A stretch of 64,000 nucleotides of DNA from Cycloclasticus sp. symbiont of Bathymodiolus heckerae (GCA_002101235.1 LWTL01000116.1:19695-83694), one strand, 5' to 3'; positions 19,811 to 29,945 are shown, counted from the stretch's first letter. The notes: generated from the sequence alone by a model not told the origin. Made by a program: numbers and translations.

Positions 19811-21190
19811 ATGTATATGGAATTTAAAAAATTAGCATTGGCTGCAGCGATTATTGCCGGCTTATCAACGCAAGCGCAAGCGGGCTCAGAACTTTCAACT
19901 TTATTAATGTTGTTGCATGAAAATGGCACAATTACGACAGAGCAGTACAAGCGTGTTTTAGCTGAAGCGAACGCCACAGAGCAAAAGAATGTCGCTGAGA
20001 AGCAAGAGCTACAAGCGGCACTGGATGAAGCTACTAACGTAAAAGTGAGCGTTGGGAAAGGTGGCTTAGCGGTTAAAACACGTGACGGTAGCTTTACAAC
20101 GAAAATTGGTGGTCGCATGCAGCTAGATTCTGGATGGTATGGTGAAGATCGAAGCGGCTCTGGAAGTACATTAGGTGATGGTACGGAGTTGCGTCGTGCA
20201 AGGTTGTATATGAAAGGCACTATTTATAATGACTGGTTCTACAAATTTGAATATGACTTCGCAAATAACTCCTCGAGTGGGACGACAGCTAAGGGTATTA
20301 CTGATATTTGGTTGGGTTATAACGGGTTTGATTTTGAAGGTCTAAGCGTAAAGGTGGGTCACTTTAGAGACCCTTTTATGCTGCAAGATGCGGTGAGTGA
20401 CAACAATACGCAATTCACTGAAAGGGCGTCTATCGATGCATTTACTGCGGGTCGCCATATTGGCGCTATGGCCAGCATAGACCGTAAGCATTGGACTGCC
20501 GCATTGGGGGTCTTTGGCGAAAGCGCGAGCAAATCTGGAGGGAGTGATGATGAAGGTTGGGGAACTGCGGGCCGCGTCACTTGGATGCCTATTAATGAAA
20601 AAGGTTCGTTGATTCATTTGGGTCTGGCGGCGGATTATAGAAGTACTCGTAGTAATGATGTTCGTTTCAAACAGCAACCGGAAACACATGTAACAGGTGT
20701 TAACTTTGTTGATACGGGTACATTGACTGATGTGGATAACTACTTAACATTAGGTGCGGAATTGGCGGTTGTTCAAGGCCGTTTTTCTGGTCAAACTGAA
20801 TATGTCAGAGTGAAGCTGGATCGTGATACAGCCAGTGACCCAACGTTTGATGGTTGGTATGCACAAGCGGGTTGGTTTTTAACGAACGATACACGCCCAT
20901 ACTCGTTTAAAGGCGCCAAATTCAAAGGGGTGAAGCCTAAAAGCATTGTCGGTAAAGGTGGCATTGGTGCCTGGGAAGTCGCGCTACGCTACAGTACTAT
21001 CGACTTAAATGATGGCGGTATAGTTGGTGGTGAAATGGACAACTTAACATTGGGTTTGAATTGGTATCCGACAGCTGGCTTACGCGTTTCTGCTAACTAT
21101 ATAAAAATGTTAGAAATGGATAGAGAAGGAAGTGAGCTCGATAATGAAGAGGCGGATATTATGCAACTTCGCGGTCAATGGGCGTTTTAA
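19811..21190 (+). CDS. Phosphate-selective porin O/P-type outer membrane protein
   Basis: A 459-residue OprP/OprO-family porin. The signal peptide ends ...GLSTQAQA at about residue 24. A short coiled-coil-like periplasmic segment (residues 30-70) precedes the barrel. Barrel strands recur to the terminal aromatic residue (LRGQWAF). Anion passage is typical of the family. The ATG at 19817 has better spacing from the AGAGGGGAA box than 19811. It is followed by a tungstate-type binding protein, so oxyanion uptake is the natural guess. A terminator lies directly after the gene. Confidence 0.9.
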   Translation: MYMEFKKLALAAAIIAGLSTQAQAGSELSTLLMLLHENGTITTEQYKRVLAEANATEQKNVAEKQELQAALDEATNVKVSVGKGGLAVKTRDGSFTTKIGGRMQLDSGWYGEDRSGSGSTLGDGTELRRARLYMKGTIYNDWFYKFEYDFANNSSSGTTAKGITDIWLGYNGFDFEGLSVKVGHFRDPFMLQDAVSDNNTQFTERASIDAFTAGRHIGAMASIDRKHWTAALGVFGESASKSGGSDDEGWGTAGRVTWMPINEKGSLIHLGLAADYRSTRSNDVRFKQQPETHVTGVNFVDTGTLTDVDNYLTLGAELAVVQGRFSGQTEYVRVKLDRDTASDPTFDGWYAQAGWFLTNDTRPYSFKGAKFKGVKPKSIVGKGGIGAWEVALRYSTIDLNDGGIVGGEMDNLTLGLNWYPTAGLRVSANYIKMLEMDREGSELDNEEADIMQLRGQWAF

Positions 21191-21206
21191 AACCGTTTAA
21201 ATGACA

Positions 21207-21236
21207 ACAAAGGCACGATTACTGTGCCTTTGTTTT
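21207..21236 (+). terminator. Intrinsic terminator after the porin
   Basis: Perfect 10-bp arms ACAAAGGCAC (21207-21216) and GTGCCTTTGT (21224-21233), loop of seven, followed by TTT. It separates the porin from the binding-protein gene, which starts 24 bases later. Confidence 0.8.
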
Positions 21237-21259
21237 AACCATATAAATAAGGAAGTTAC

Positions 21260-22072
21260 ATGAAAAGGTTAGCCCATAGGCTGTTCGGGTTGGTTACAGG
21301 CGCGTTGTTATTAATTGCTCAAAATAGTTGGGCGACAGACGTGCTAAGAATGTCGACAACGACAAGTACCGAAAACTCAGGGTTATTGACGGTATTGAAC
21401 CCAGCATTTGAAGTGAAATACGATATTAAGCTTGAGGTAATTGCGGTTGGTACAGGCAAAGCGTTAAAAATGGGTGGTCAAGGTGATGTAGATGTAGTGT
21501 TTGTGCACGCGCCAAGTGCGGAGTTGAAATATGTAAAGGCAGGTGACTTTATCGACCGTGCAGCAGTGATGCATAACGATTTTGTTATCGTTGGTCCAAA
21601 AGGCGACCCGGCAAAACTTTCTACAGCTGGAACAGCAAAGGAAGCGTTGTATAAAATTTCATCTACGGAATCAGCGTTTATTTCGCGTGGTGATGACTCT
21701 GGAACGCATAAGAAAGAAAAAATATTATGGGCTCATGCTGACATTACGCCAACGGGTGAGTGGTATGCCGAAGTTGGCCAGGGCATGGGCGCGGTGTTGA
21801 ATATTGCCAATGAGAAGCAAGCCTACGCATTAACCGATCGTGGAACGCAAATTGCGTTTGCGGATAGATTGTCGCTAACAATTTCTTTTGAAGGCGATCC
21901 GGTTTTATTTAACCCGTACCATGTAATGGCGGTTAATCCCGCAAAGCATGAAGGGGTTAAGTATGGGTTAGCTTTAAAGTACATTGAATTTGTAACAGGC
22001 GAGGAAGGCCAAGCGCTTATCGCGGGCTTTAGAAAAGGCGATCAGCAATTATTTTATCCCGACGCGCAATAG
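21260..22072 (+). CDS. Tungstate-type (TupA-like) periplasmic substrate-binding protein
   Basis: A 270-residue binding protein with a signal peptide (cleavage after about residue 25, NSWA/TDVL). It starts with the LRMSTTTST ligand loop typical of TupA. Other TupA marks are VGTGKALKMGGQGDVDVVFVHA and SRGDDSGTHKKEK. TupA binds tungstate, sometimes molybdate, for the TupABC ABC importer. No permease or ATPase gene follows: the next gene is uvrA on the other strand. The partner must be elsewhere, or the protein is an orphan. GGAAG precedes the ATG. Confidence 0.9.
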   Translation: MKRLAHRLFGLVTGALLLIAQNSWATDVLRMSTTTSTENSGLLTVLNPAFEVKYDIKLEVIAVGTGKALKMGGQGDVDVVFVHAPSAELKYVKAGDFIDRAAVMHNDFVIVGPKGDPAKLSTAGTAKEALYKISSTESAFISRGDDSGTHKKEKILWAHADITPTGEWYAEVGQGMGAVLNIANEKQAYALTDRGTQIAFADRLSLTISFEGDPVLFNPYHVMAVNPAKHEGVKYGLALKYIEFVTGEEGQALIAGFRKGDQQLFYPDAQ

Positions 22073-22095
22073 CTTATTTTTTAACCATTATTTCA

Positions 22096-22127
22096 AGCGC
22101 CTTCTATGAAAATAGTGGGCGTTTTTT
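22096..22127 (+). terminator. Intrinsic terminator after the tupA-like gene
   Basis: AGCGCC pairs with GGCGTT (one G-U), and the inner CTAT/ATAG closes a GAAA loop. A run of T follows (22122-22127). It ends the porin/binding-protein region before the convergent uvrA. Confidence 0.65.
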
Positions 22128-22162
22128 ATGCAAGTAACAGGCAGAAAAGGAATTAGAATACT

Positions 22163-24988
22163 TCAGCTTTTTTGAACTAATAATGGTTTTAGATAATGGC
22201 CGGTATGTGTGCCGCTCAAATTAGCGACGGTTTCGGGGGTGCCTTCTGCAATTATTTGTCCGCCACCATCGCCACCTTCCGGGCCAATATCAATAACCCA
22301 ATCGGCTGTTTTTATCACATCAAGATTGTGCTCAATAACCACCAATGTATTGCCGTGGTCACGTAAGGTGTGCAAAACAGTGAGTAGCTGCTGAATATCT
22401 GCAAAGTGAAGGCCGGTGGTGGGTTCATCTAAAATATATAGCGTTTTCCCCGTGTCACGTTTAGACAATTCGCGTGATAACTTAACGCGTTGCGCTTCGC
22501 CACCGGACAAGGTGACGGCATTTTGCCCTAAAGTGATATAGCCCAAACCAACGTCCATTAAAGTACGTAACTTTCTTGCGACGACAGGAATAGCGCTAAA
22601 AAATGAGCCGGCATCTTCAATTGTCATCGAAAGCACTTCGTGGATAGTCTTTCCTTTGTAGCGAATTTCTAATGTTTCGCGACCATAACGTTGGCCTTTA
22701 CAGTTTTCACACTTAACGTACACGTCAGCAAGAAAGTGCATTTCTACTTTAATAACGCCATCGCCCTTACATGTTTCGCAGCGTCCACCTTTAACGTTAA
22801 AACTAAATCGCCCCGGTGTATAGCCACGTGAACGCGCCTCCGGTGTGGCAGCAAACAATTCGCGTATAGGAGTGAATAACCCCGTGTATGTAGCAGGGTT
22901 TGAGCGAGGGGTGCGGCCGATAGGGCTTTGATCTATATCAACTACTTTGTCTAGGTGTTCCAAGCCGTCGATGCCATCATTAGCCGCAATAGATAGTGAT
23001 GACCTGTTGAGCACCTTAGCCACGGTGGGGTACAGCGTCTCGTTGATGAGTGTGGACTTGCCCGAGCCTGATACACCTGTGACACAGGTTAGCAAACCAA
23101 TAGGAATGTCGACGCTGATGTTTTTTAGATTATTAGCGCGAGCATTATGAATGCGTATTAATTTTTCTGGGTCGACAGGGTGACGAACCGCTGGCACGGC
23201 AATAAATTTTTTCCCTGAGAGATATTGCCCCGTTGTTGATTGAGGGTTGTTTATCACATCTTGCGGAGTGCCTTGGGCAATAATTTCACCGCCATGAATG
23301 CCGGCATTAGGGCCAATATCAACGACATGATCAGCCGCTAAGATAGCATCTTCATCGTGTTCAACGACGATCACAGTATTGCCAATGTCGCGCAGATGAA
23401 AAAGGGTATTAATAAGACGCTGGTTGTCCCGCTGATGTAAGCCAATGGATGGCTCGTCTAAAACATACATAACACCCACTAAACCGGCGCCAATCTGACT
23501 GGCAAGACGAATACGTTGTGCTTCACCACCCGATAATGTATCGGCACTGCGATCTAACGACAAATAATCCAAGCCGACATTAATTAAAAATTCGAGTCGC
23601 GCCTTAACTTCTTTAATAATCTTTTTAGCAATTTCACCGCGGTGCCCTGTGAGTTCTAACGAAGCGAATAAAGCACTGGTTTTTTGAATAGATAAACAGG
23701 TGATGCTGGGCAACGTGTGCTCACCAACAAAGACATGACGAGCGGCAGTATTTAAACGTTCGCCCTTACAATCAGGACAGGACTTGCTGGATAAATATTT
23801 AGCGAGCTCATCGCGTACGGTGTTGGAGTCGGTTTCTCGATAACGGCGCTCCATGCTGTGAATAATACCTTCAAAAGGATGTGATCGTTCAATTACTTCG
23901 CTGCGGCTATTTAAACTGGTAAAGCTAATATCTTCGTTGTCACTACCAAATAAAATAGCGTGTTGTATTTCTTTAGAGTAGGAGTTAAAAGGCGCTTCGG
24001 GATCGAATTTATAATGCTTGGCAAGCGATGTGATCATCTGGAAATAATACATATTTCGCTTATCCCAGCCACGAATAGCGCCGCCAGCAAGGCTGATATC
24101 AGGGCTGTGTAAAACTTGATCCGGGTCTATGTACTGCTTGATGCCTAAGCCATCGCAACTTGAACACGCGCCTTTAGGGCTGTTGAATGAAAAGCTTCGT
24201 GGCTCTAGTTCGCTGATACTGTAACCACAAATTGAACAGGCAAACCGTGCGGAAAACAAGTGTTCTTCATCGTCATCCATACTGCTGATGACAGCAATAC
24301 CGTCAGTCAGTTTTAGAGCAGTTTCAAATGATTCAGCAAGGCGAATAGATAAGTCATCACGGATTTTGAAACGATCGACGATGACCTCAATCGTGTGTTT
24401 CTTTTTTAATTCGAGCGTCGGTGCGTCGTCTAAGTCGACTATTTCACCGTCAATACGTGCGCGAATAAAACCCTGATTTCGCAAATCATTAAGCGCATTA
24501 AAGTGTTCGCCTTTACGTTCTTGAATAACTGGTGCGAGTAACATCCAGCGCTTATCAGGGTTTAGTGCAAGAACTGAGTCCACCATTTGAGTAATGGTTT
24601 GTGCTTCTAACGATGTGTCGTGATCGGGACATCGAGGAATGCCAGTTCGTGCAAATAAAAGTCGCAAGTAGTCGTAAATTTCGGTAATAGTGCCCACGGT
24701 GGAGCGAGGGTTATGCGACGTTGATTTTTGTTCAATAGAAATAGCAGGCGACAAGCCTTCAATATGATCAACATCGGGCTTTTCCATCACCGATAAGAAT
24801 TGGCGAGCGTAAGCTGATAACGATTCAACGTAACGGCGTTGACCTTCGGCATAAATAGTGTCGAAAGCGAGTGAGGATTTTCCAGAACCCGATAAGCCAG
24901 TGATAACAATCAGCTTATCTCGAGGAAGGTCGAGGTCAATACTTTTTAAGTTGTGCGTTCTTGCGCCGCGAATTTGAATGGTGTCCAT
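22163..24988 (-). CDS. uvrA: Excinuclease ABC subunit A
   Basis: A 941-residue UvrA of standard length. It has two ABC ATPase halves, each with Walker A ([30 protein letters not shown]) and signature ([24 protein letters not shown]). Zinc fingers include CSICGY with [15 protein letters not shown], and CETCKGDG with [10 protein letters not shown]. It finds DNA lesions in nucleotide excision repair with UvrB. The divergent neighbour is an MFS gene 68 bases away. In E. coli uvrA is divergent from ssb; here ssb lies just beyond the MFS gene. I found no LexA box. Confidence 0.98.
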   Translation of the reverse strand: MDTIQIRGARTHNLKSIDLDLPRDKLIVITGLSGSGKSSLAFDTIYAEGQRRYVESLSAYARQFLSVMEKPDVDHIEGLSPAISIEQKSTSHNPRSTVGTITEIYDYLRLLFARTGIPRCPDHDTSLEAQTITQMVDSVLALNPDKRWMLLAPVIQERKGEHFNALNDLRNQGFIRARIDGEIVDLDDAPTLELKKKHTIEVIVDRFKIRDDLSIRLAESFETALKLTDGIAVISSMDDDEEHLFSARFACSICGYSISELEPRSFSFNSPKGACSSCDGLGIKQYIDPDQVLHSPDISLAGGAIRGWDKRNMYYFQMITSLAKHYKFDPEAPFNSYSKEIQHAILFGSDNEDISFTSLNSRSEVIERSHPFEGIIHSMERRYRETDSNTVRDELAKYLSSKSCPDCKGERLNTAARHVFVGEHTLPSITCLSIQKTSALFASLELTGHRGEIAKKIIKEVKARLEFLINVGLDYLSLDRSADTLSGGEAQRIRLASQIGAGLVGVMYVLDEPSIGLHQRDNQRLINTLFHLRDIGNTVIVVEHDEDAILAADHVVDIGPNAGIHGGEIIAQGTPQDVINNPQSTTGQYLSGKKFIAVPAVRHPVDPEKLIRIHNARANNLKNISVDIPIGLLTCVTGVSGSGKSTLINETLYPTVAKVLNRSSLSIAANDGIDGLEHLDKVVDIDQSPIGRTPRSNPATYTGLFTPIRELFAATPEARSRGYTPGRFSFNVKGGRCETCKGDGVIKVEMHFLADVYVKCENCKGQRYGRETLEIRYKGKTIHEVLSMTIEDAGSFFSAIPVVARKLRTLMDVGLGYITLGQNAVTLSGGEAQRVKLSRELSKRDTGKTLYILDEPTTGLHFADIQQLLTVLHTLRDHGNTLVVIEHNLDVIKTADWVIDIGPEGGDGGGQIIAEGTPETVANLSGTHTGHYLKPLLVQKS

Positions 24989-25056
24989 CTAGGTAACTAA
25001 TTAATGCGCCAAACCTGTTAATATACCCCTCTTTTTACAGGCTAGGCAAAGTAATT

Positions 25057-26436
25057 ATGGCTGATTCATCAAGCCGATCATCAACAATGAGTGACGAAGA
25101 AAAGAGAGCGAGTTTAGGCTTGGCTGGTATCTTTTCTATGCGTATGCTCGGGTTGTTTATGATTTTGCCGGTGATGTCGCTCTATACCGAAAATCTTAAT
25201 GGCATCACGCCGCTTTTGTTGGGGTTGTCGATTAGTATTTACGGTTTAACGCAGGCTTTGTTACAAATACCATTCGGTCTTATGTCCGACCGTTTTGGTC
25301 GTAAAAGAATCATTACTATCGGTTTGTTATTGTTTGTGGCGGGTAGTGTGTTGGCGGCCATGTCGACAACGATTTACGGCATTATTGCAGGTCGAGCCTT
25401 GCAGGGTTCAGGCGCAGTTGCTGCGGCTGTTATGGCGCTGGCGGCAGATTTAACGCTTGAGCAAAACCGTACAAAAATAATGGCGACTATCGGCATTAGT
25501 ATTGGTATTTCTTTTGGAATAGCGATGGTGCTTGGGCCAGTGTTAGCGTCGGTTGTAGGTTTGTCAGGCATCTTTTGGTTTACAGCTATTCTTGCGTGTA
25601 TTGGCATCGTTATTTTGCATAAAGTGGTGCCAAACCCTAAAAAGGTCACTATTCATAAGGATGCGGAGCCTATTCCCGCGCTGATGGGTAAAGTGCTGAA
25701 AGACGGGCAGCTACTTCGTTTAGATTTCGGTATTTTCTGTTTGCATTTAGTGATGACAGCTATGTTCGTTGTTTTGCCTTTACTAATGCGAGGCAAGCTG
25801 GGTATTGCGGCAGAAGATCACTGGATGGTGTATTTGCCGGTATTAGGATTATCGGTTATTGCCATGGTGCCATTTATTATCATCGCAGAAAAAAAGCGCA
25901 AAATGAAAGCAGTGTTTGTTGGTGCGGTTGCTGTTTTGTCGGTTGCCTGTTTAGGCCTGTATTTATTCAGTGATAATTTATGGGGGATGGGTGCGACGCT
26001 TTTTGTTTTCTTCACAGCGTTTAATTTATTGGAAGCAACGTTGCCGTCACTCATCTCTAAAATAGCGTTTGCGGGTGGTAAAGGAACGGCGATGGGCGTT
26101 TATTCTAGTGCGCAGTTTTTTGGTGCTTTTTGTGGCGGCTTGATGGGCGGCCTTGTTTGGGATGCTTATGGGTTAGCTAATGTATTTTTGGTGTGCTCTG
26201 CTATTTTATTTATGTGGTTTTTAGCCGCGTTTAGCATGCAATCCCCACGTCATATGAGCAGCTTGTTAAAGCATGTGACAATCGAATCAGACGCGCAAGC
26301 GAAAGAAATAACTGATAAGCTATTAGCTGTAAAAGGCGTGCTAGATGTAGGTATTTCAGCAGATGATTCAACGGCTTATTTAAAAGTTGATAATGAGTTG
26401 TTGGATGAGAAAGAGCTAGACGCAATCATTTCTTAA
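25057..26436 (+). CDS. YajR-like major facilitator transporter with C-terminal cytosolic domain
   Basis: A 459-residue MFS transporter. Twelve membrane helices fit residues 20-395. The motif A loop is GLMSDRFGRKR after helix 2. The last 65 residues (from HVTIESDAQAKEITDKLLAVKGV) form a ferredoxin-like domain as in the YAM domain of E. coli YajR. The substrate of YajR proteins is not firmly known. It is divergent from uvrA and followed after 51 bases by ssb, with which it may be co-transcribed. Confidence 0.92.
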   Translation: MADSSSRSSTMSDEEKRASLGLAGIFSMRMLGLFMILPVMSLYTENLNGITPLLLGLSISIYGLTQALLQIPFGLMSDRFGRKRIITIGLLLFVAGSVLAAMSTTIYGIIAGRALQGSGAVAAAVMALAADLTLEQNRTKIMATIGISIGISFGIAMVLGPVLASVVGLSGIFWFTAILACIGIVILHKVVPNPKKVTIHKDAEPIPALMGKVLKDGQLLRLDFGIFCLHLVMTAMFVVLPLLMRGKLGIAAEDHWMVYLPVLGLSVIAMVPFIIIAEKKRKMKAVFVGAVAVLSVACLGLYLFSDNLWGMGATLFVFFTAFNLLEATLPSLISKIAFAGGKGTAMGVYSSAQFFGAFCGGLMGGLVWDAYGLANVFLVCSAILFMWFLAAFSMQSPRHMSSLLKHVTIESDAQAKEITDKLLAVKGVLDVGISADDSTAYLKVDNELLDEKELDAIIS

Positions 26437-26487
26437 TTAATAAAAAGCGCCTTGTATTTAGGGCGCGTAATAACTTTGGAGCACGAC

Positions 26488-26958
26488 ATGGCGAGTAGAG
26501 GCGTAAATAAAGTAATTTTGGTGGGTAACTTAGGGAAAGATCCTGAAATCCGTTATATGCCAAGTGGTGGTGCGGTAGCCAATATTACCGTTGCAACATC
26601 AGAAACGTGGAAAGATAAAAATACCGGCGAGCAAAAAGAACAAACAGAATGGCACCGTGTTGTATTCTTTAACCGCTTAGCTGAAGTTGTGGGTGAGTAC
26701 CTTAAGAAGGGCTCAAAAATTTATGTAGAAGGTTCGTTGCAAACTCGCAAATGGCAAGACCAAAGTGGGCAAGATCGTTATACGACAGAGATTAAAGGTA
26801 GCACGATGCAAATGCTAGACAGCCGTGGTGGCGGGTCTGCTGAGTTTTCTCCAGCACCGCAACAACAGCAGCGTTCACAACAGCCAAGCAATTTTTCATC
26901 TGCACCTGCACAGCCAACAGCGCCAATGGATGACTTTGATGACGATATTCCATTTTAG
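26488..26958 (+). CDS. ssb: Single-stranded DNA-binding protein
   Basis: A 156-residue SSB. The OB fold spans residues 4-110 ([56 protein letters not shown]). A Gln/Pro-rich linker follows, and the tail DDFDDDIPF binds partner proteins. I chose ATG 26488 because TTGGAG lies just upstream and MASRGVNKV is the family N-terminus. An upstream ATG at 26452 would add 12 unrelated residues. Confidence 0.97.
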   Translation: MASRGVNKVILVGNLGKDPEIRYMPSGGAVANITVATSETWKDKNTGEQKEQTEWHRVVFFNRLAEVVGEYLKKGSKIYVEGSLQTRKWQDQSGQDRYTTEIKGSTMQMLDSRGGGSAEFSPAPQQQQRSQQPSNFSSAPAQPTAPMDDFDDDIPF

Positions 26959-26982
26959 AGGTCATCTGCGGAACTTTTGTAG

Positions 26983-27001
26983 TACTTTTGAGATCAAAGT
27001 A
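26983..27001. promoter_or_regulatory. Palindrome upstream of the cytochrome c peroxidase gene
   Basis: Arms TACTTTTGA and TCAAAGTA around GA, 41 bases before the peroxidase start. It resembles an operator but does not have the TTGAT-N4-ATCAA spacing of an FNR site. It could also be a weak terminator for ssb, although no T run follows. Confidence 0.35.
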
Positions 27002-27041
27002 GCTCATTTTAAATTCAAACTTTTAATAGGAAACGAATAAT

Positions 27042-28073
27042 ATGCGTATATTACTTTCAGTTTTATTTTTTGTTTTAGTAGGAACGAACTCTATAGCATT
27101 AGCTAAAAACTGGTTAACATTGCCAGATGTAGCTCCGGCTCCAGAGAGCAACCCGACAACACCTGAAAAAGTTGAATTGGGCAAAATGCTTTATTTTGAT
27201 CCGCGTTTATCATCAACCGGTACAGTATCTTGTAACTCTTGCCATAACGTTATGTTAGGTGGAGACGATAACAGAGCTTTGTCGATGGGTGTTCATGGAC
27301 AGTTAGGCGGTAGAAGTGCGCCGACGGTTTGGAATTCTGCGTTTAATTCCGTGCAATTTTGGGATGGTCGTGCGGATAGTTTAGAAGCGCAAGCAGAAGG
27401 CCCAGTAACAGCTGGTGTTGAGATGGGCATGAAAAATTGGGATGACGTTGTTGCGAGACTCGAAAAAATCCCCGGTTATGTTCAGGCGTTTAAAACAGCG
27501 TTTGGTGAAGACGCAGTTATTTCTAAAGAAAACGCGACGAAAGCGATAGCGTCTTATGAAAGAACATTAATTACACCGAATAGCCCGTATGACCGTTATG
27601 TTAAAGGTGATGAGTCTGCAATGAACGAGCAACAAATACGCGGGATGAATAGTTTCTCCCAAGTAGGTTGTGCTGCTTGTCATAGTGGTGCCGCCTTCAA
27701 CGGTCCCACTCTGCCTGCGGGCACAGGTTTTTACTTTTACTTCCCAACGTTTACGGATAGTGACTATGTTGCAAAATATGACCTGTTAAAAGATAAAGGT
27801 CGTGGAGAAGTGACTAAAAACAATGGTGATGACCATCGTTACAAAGTGCCTGTGCTTCGCAATGTTGAATTAATGGCACCTTATTTCCATAATGGTTCAG
27901 TGAAAACATTGGATGAGGCTGTAAAGGTTATGGCGAAGGTTCAGCTTAACAAGGTATTGAGCGACGAAGAAGTGAGTGATATTGTTGCTTTCTTAGGTGC
28001 TTTAACGGGCGAGTTCCCTGAGCAAACATTCCCTAGGCTTCCAGCAACATCTGGGGAGACGTTGACACCTTAA
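27042..28073 (+). CDS. Dihaem cytochrome c peroxidase (CcpA/MauG family)
   Basis: A 343-residue periplasmic protein with a signal peptide ending near residue 21 (NSIALA). Two c-type haem sites are visible: CNSCH at residues 64-68 and CAACH at about 210-214. The family signature GRSAPTVWNSAFN and the calcium/haem-loop region ALMAPYFHNGS-like (VELMAPYFHNGS) are present. It reduces hydrogen peroxide using electrons from small c cytochromes. AGGAAAC precedes the ATG. It is flanked by a palindrome upstream and a strong bidirectional terminator downstream, so it is probably a single-gene unit. Confidence 0.94.
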   Translation: MRILLSVLFFVLVGTNSIALAKNWLTLPDVAPAPESNPTTPEKVELGKMLYFDPRLSSTGTVSCNSCHNVMLGGDDNRALSMGVHGQLGGRSAPTVWNSAFNSVQFWDGRADSLEAQAEGPVTAGVEMGMKNWDDVVARLEKIPGYVQAFKTAFGEDAVISKENATKAIASYERTLITPNSPYDRYVKGDESAMNEQQIRGMNSFSQVGCAACHSGAAFNGPTLPAGTGFYFYFPTFTDSDYVAKYDLLKDKGRGEVTKNNGDDHRYKVPVLRNVELMAPYFHNGSVKTLDEAVKVMAKVQLNKVLSDEEVSDIVAFLGALTGEFPEQTFPRLPATSGETLTP

Positions 28074-28161
28074 TGCCAGAAACCTGTATATAGAAAGAAA
28101 GCTGTTAATGGTTTTGTTGGTAGCAAAATAATACTTTTAGCGAGTCTCTTTCTCAGAAAAT

Positions 28162-28195
28162 AAAAAAAGCCCCTTAAATGTAAGGGGCTTTTTTT
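28162..28195. terminator. Strong bidirectional intrinsic terminator
   Basis: A perfect 15-bp stem: A7 then GCCCCTTA (28162-28176), loop AATG, and TAAGGGGC then T7 (28181-28195). A and T tracts on both sides let it serve the peroxidase gene on the plus strand and the lipoprotein gene on the minus strand. Confidence 0.9.
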
Positions 28196-28210
28196 GGCGA
28201 ACTAAAAAAT

Positions 28211-28723
28211 CTACTTAGTTAAAGTGTCAAGAGAGCCTTGCGCTTCATCAAGAAGGTTAGTTGCGTTCTCTTTAGTAGTTGATTCCGCTGTTCCTATAGT
28301 GCTTGTAGTCTCAACTTCATTTGAGCTTTCAGATAGATTAGAAATAGCGTCGTTTGCCATTTCTTTAGCAGACTCAGTTGCGTCAGTAGCAACTTCTTCA
28401 GCTATGTCCATCGCATTATTGGCAGCTTCTTTAGTGGCTTCCATGGCGTCACTTGCCATTTCTTTAGTTGTATCGACAACAGACGATGCCGCCTCAGTTG
28501 TTGCTTCTATTGCAGAATCTGTCGCGTCGATAGTGGCATCTATAATAGAGTGCGTTGTATCGCTGGTTTCTTCTGCAACATCATTAGCTATTTCGTTAGC
28601 TGAATCGATGGTGCTAATTGAAGTGTCTTTTGCGCTAGATTCGGCTTTTTCAGCTTCTTCGCAGCCGGTTAAAAATAACAGACTGGTAATAAATGCAGTG
28701 AGTAATAATGTTGAACGTTTCAT
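28211..28723 (-). CDS. Lipoprotein with Ala/Thr/Glu-rich amphipathic repeats
   Basis: A 170-residue lipoprotein: signal peptide with lipobox FLTGC (Cys21), then about 140 residues built from loose 11-residue-like repeats of the form A-x-D-A/T-x-E-A/T (TDSAIEATTEAASS, KEMASDAMEATKEAANNA). The composition is Ala, Thr, Ser, Glu and Asp with almost no aromatic residues, suggesting one long amphipathic or coiled-coil helix or a disordered chain. It resembles LEA-like stress or envelope-spacer proteins in composition only. Function is unknown. It converges on the peroxidase gene through a shared terminator. Confidence 0.85.
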   Translation of the reverse strand: MKRSTLLLTAFITSLLFLTGCEEAEKAESSAKDTSISTIDSANEIANDVAEETSDTTHSIIDATIDATDSAIEATTEAASSVVDTTKEMASDAMEATKEAANNAMDIAEEVATDATESAKEMANDAISNLSESSNEVETTSTIGTAESTTKENATNLLDEAQGSLDTLTK

Positions 28724-28850
28724 GGAGTTTCCTTATTTGATGTTCTTAAAAACTGTTAAACCTCGTGTTTAACAGGGGATCAATTATAATAAAATATAGA
28801 ATTTGAATACAAGCTTAATGAAAGCGCTGAATTTTAATAAATGAGTAAAT

Positions 28851-29342
28851 ATGTTAAATAAAAAAGAGCCAGACTGGCTAAGCCCTGAGGAATACCAAAT
28901 GATAGTTGCGCCTTCTTTGAAGGTTTGTGCAGAGTTAGCTGCGAGCAGGGGTGATCCAACACTGTTTCAAGATTTGCCGAGTATGGTTTGCTTGATACAC
29001 TTAGTGACGCGCCTTAAAGATTATTATATTGACGAGTGGGCGGTACTGAGTGCAACCTCGAGTGAGGCTTCTCTCAAAAAGGCTCCTGAAGCCGCTTGTA
29101 TGATGGTGTTAACGGAAGGTAATGTTGGTAAAGATGAATTGCCTTCTATGATAGATTCGTTAAAGAACGCTTATAAAATGGTTCAAGCGGCTGGGGTTGG
29201 TGATAACGCGGATGATGATATTCAACAAGCTTGGGAATATATGAAAAAATCTGAGCACGAGCAATTCATGGCGTTGCTGGAACAGTCTGCAAAAAAGTTT
29301 GTTATTGGAATAGATGTTTGGGAAAAAACGAGAAGTGGTTAG
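28851..29342 (+). CDS. Hypothetical cytosolic protein (163 aa)
   Basis: A 163-residue, mostly helical protein with no signal peptide or membrane segment. I do not recognise its family. Notable parts are LSPEEYQMIVAPSLKVCAE, DLPSMVCLIHLVTRLKDYY and a C-terminal helix QFMALLEQSAKKFVIGIDVWEKT. The downstream transglycosylase gene starts 29 bases before this stop, so the two are translationally coupled. That suggests a job linked to the cell wall or to expression of its neighbour. No strong ribosome binding site is visible. Confidence 0.75.
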   Translation: MLNKKEPDWLSPEEYQMIVAPSLKVCAELAASRGDPTLFQDLPSMVCLIHLVTRLKDYYIDEWAVLSATSSEASLKKAPEAACMMVLTEGNVGKDELPSMIDSLKNAYKMVQAAGVGDNADDDIQQAWEYMKKSEHEQFMALLEQSAKKFVIGIDVWEKTRSG

Positions 29343-29940
29343 GATAGCTCTAATACTTCTTATCTTAATGGGTTTGTTAGGTTGTGCAACGCTACCGCCG
29401 AAAAACCAAGGTAACGTTTGTTCGATTTTTTATCAGAAAGATGATTGGTATGCCGGTGCCTTACGAGCCCAAGAAAAATGGGGAGTACCTGTTGCCGTAC
29501 AAATGGCAATAATTCATCAGGAGTCTCACTTTCAGTCTAACGTTCGCCCACCGCGTGATTGGTTTTTAGGTATTATTCCATTACCGCGTTCCTCTTCGGC
29601 CTATGGTTATGGACAAGCGCAAGATGGCACATGGGAATGGTATATGAAAGCAACAGATAATTTTGGCGCTGATCGAGATGATTTTGCTGATGTAACCGAT
29701 TTTATCGGCTGGTACACCAATGTCTCACAGCGTAAATTAGGTATATCAAAGTGGAACGCGGAGAAGCAATATCTGGCTTATCACGAAGGACATGGGGGCT
29801 ATAGCCGCGGGACGTACTTGGCTAAACCATGGCTTCAAAGAGTGGCTAAGAGAGTGGGTGCAGAGGCGCAACGATATTCTGCCCAGCTAAAAGGTTGTGA
29901 GTCTAGTTTGGATGCGGGTTGGTCTATTTGGCCGTTTTAA
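29314..29940 (+). CDS. Lytic-transglycosylase-like lipoprotein
   Basis: A 208-residue lipoprotein: short basic N-terminus, hydrophobic stretch, and lipobox LLGC (Cys near residue 23). The SLT-type core follows, with catalytic Glu in IIHQESHFQSNV, SAYGYGQAQDGTW, and YLAYHEGHGGYSRGT. It would cut peptidoglycan glycan strands at the outer membrane. The ATG at 29314 gives a short N-region suited to lipoproteins although it overlaps the previous gene by 29 bases. The mltD-like gene starts 5 bases downstream, making a pair of transglycosylases. Confidence 0.87.
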   Translation: MFGKKREVVRIALILLILMGLLGCATLPPKNQGNVCSIFYQKDDWYAGALRAQEKWGVPVAVQMAIIHQESHFQSNVRPPRDWFLGIIPLPRSSSAYGYGQAQDGTWEWYMKATDNFGADRDDFADVTDFIGWYTNVSQRKLGISKWNAEKQYLAYHEGHGGYSRGTYLAKPWLQRVAKRVGAEAQRYSAQLKGCESSLDAGWSIWPF

Positions 29941-29945
29941 TATTG

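Noticed and set aside
24989..25056. CTGT...ACAG symmetry between uvrA and the MFS gene as a LexA box
   Set aside because: The spacing between CTGT and ACAG is about 18 bases, far longer than a LexA site, and the centre does not match.
28224..28772. 182-codon ORF antisense to the repeat lipoprotein
   Set aside because: A shadow of the repetitive composition. The minus-strand frame has a clear lipoprotein signal peptide.
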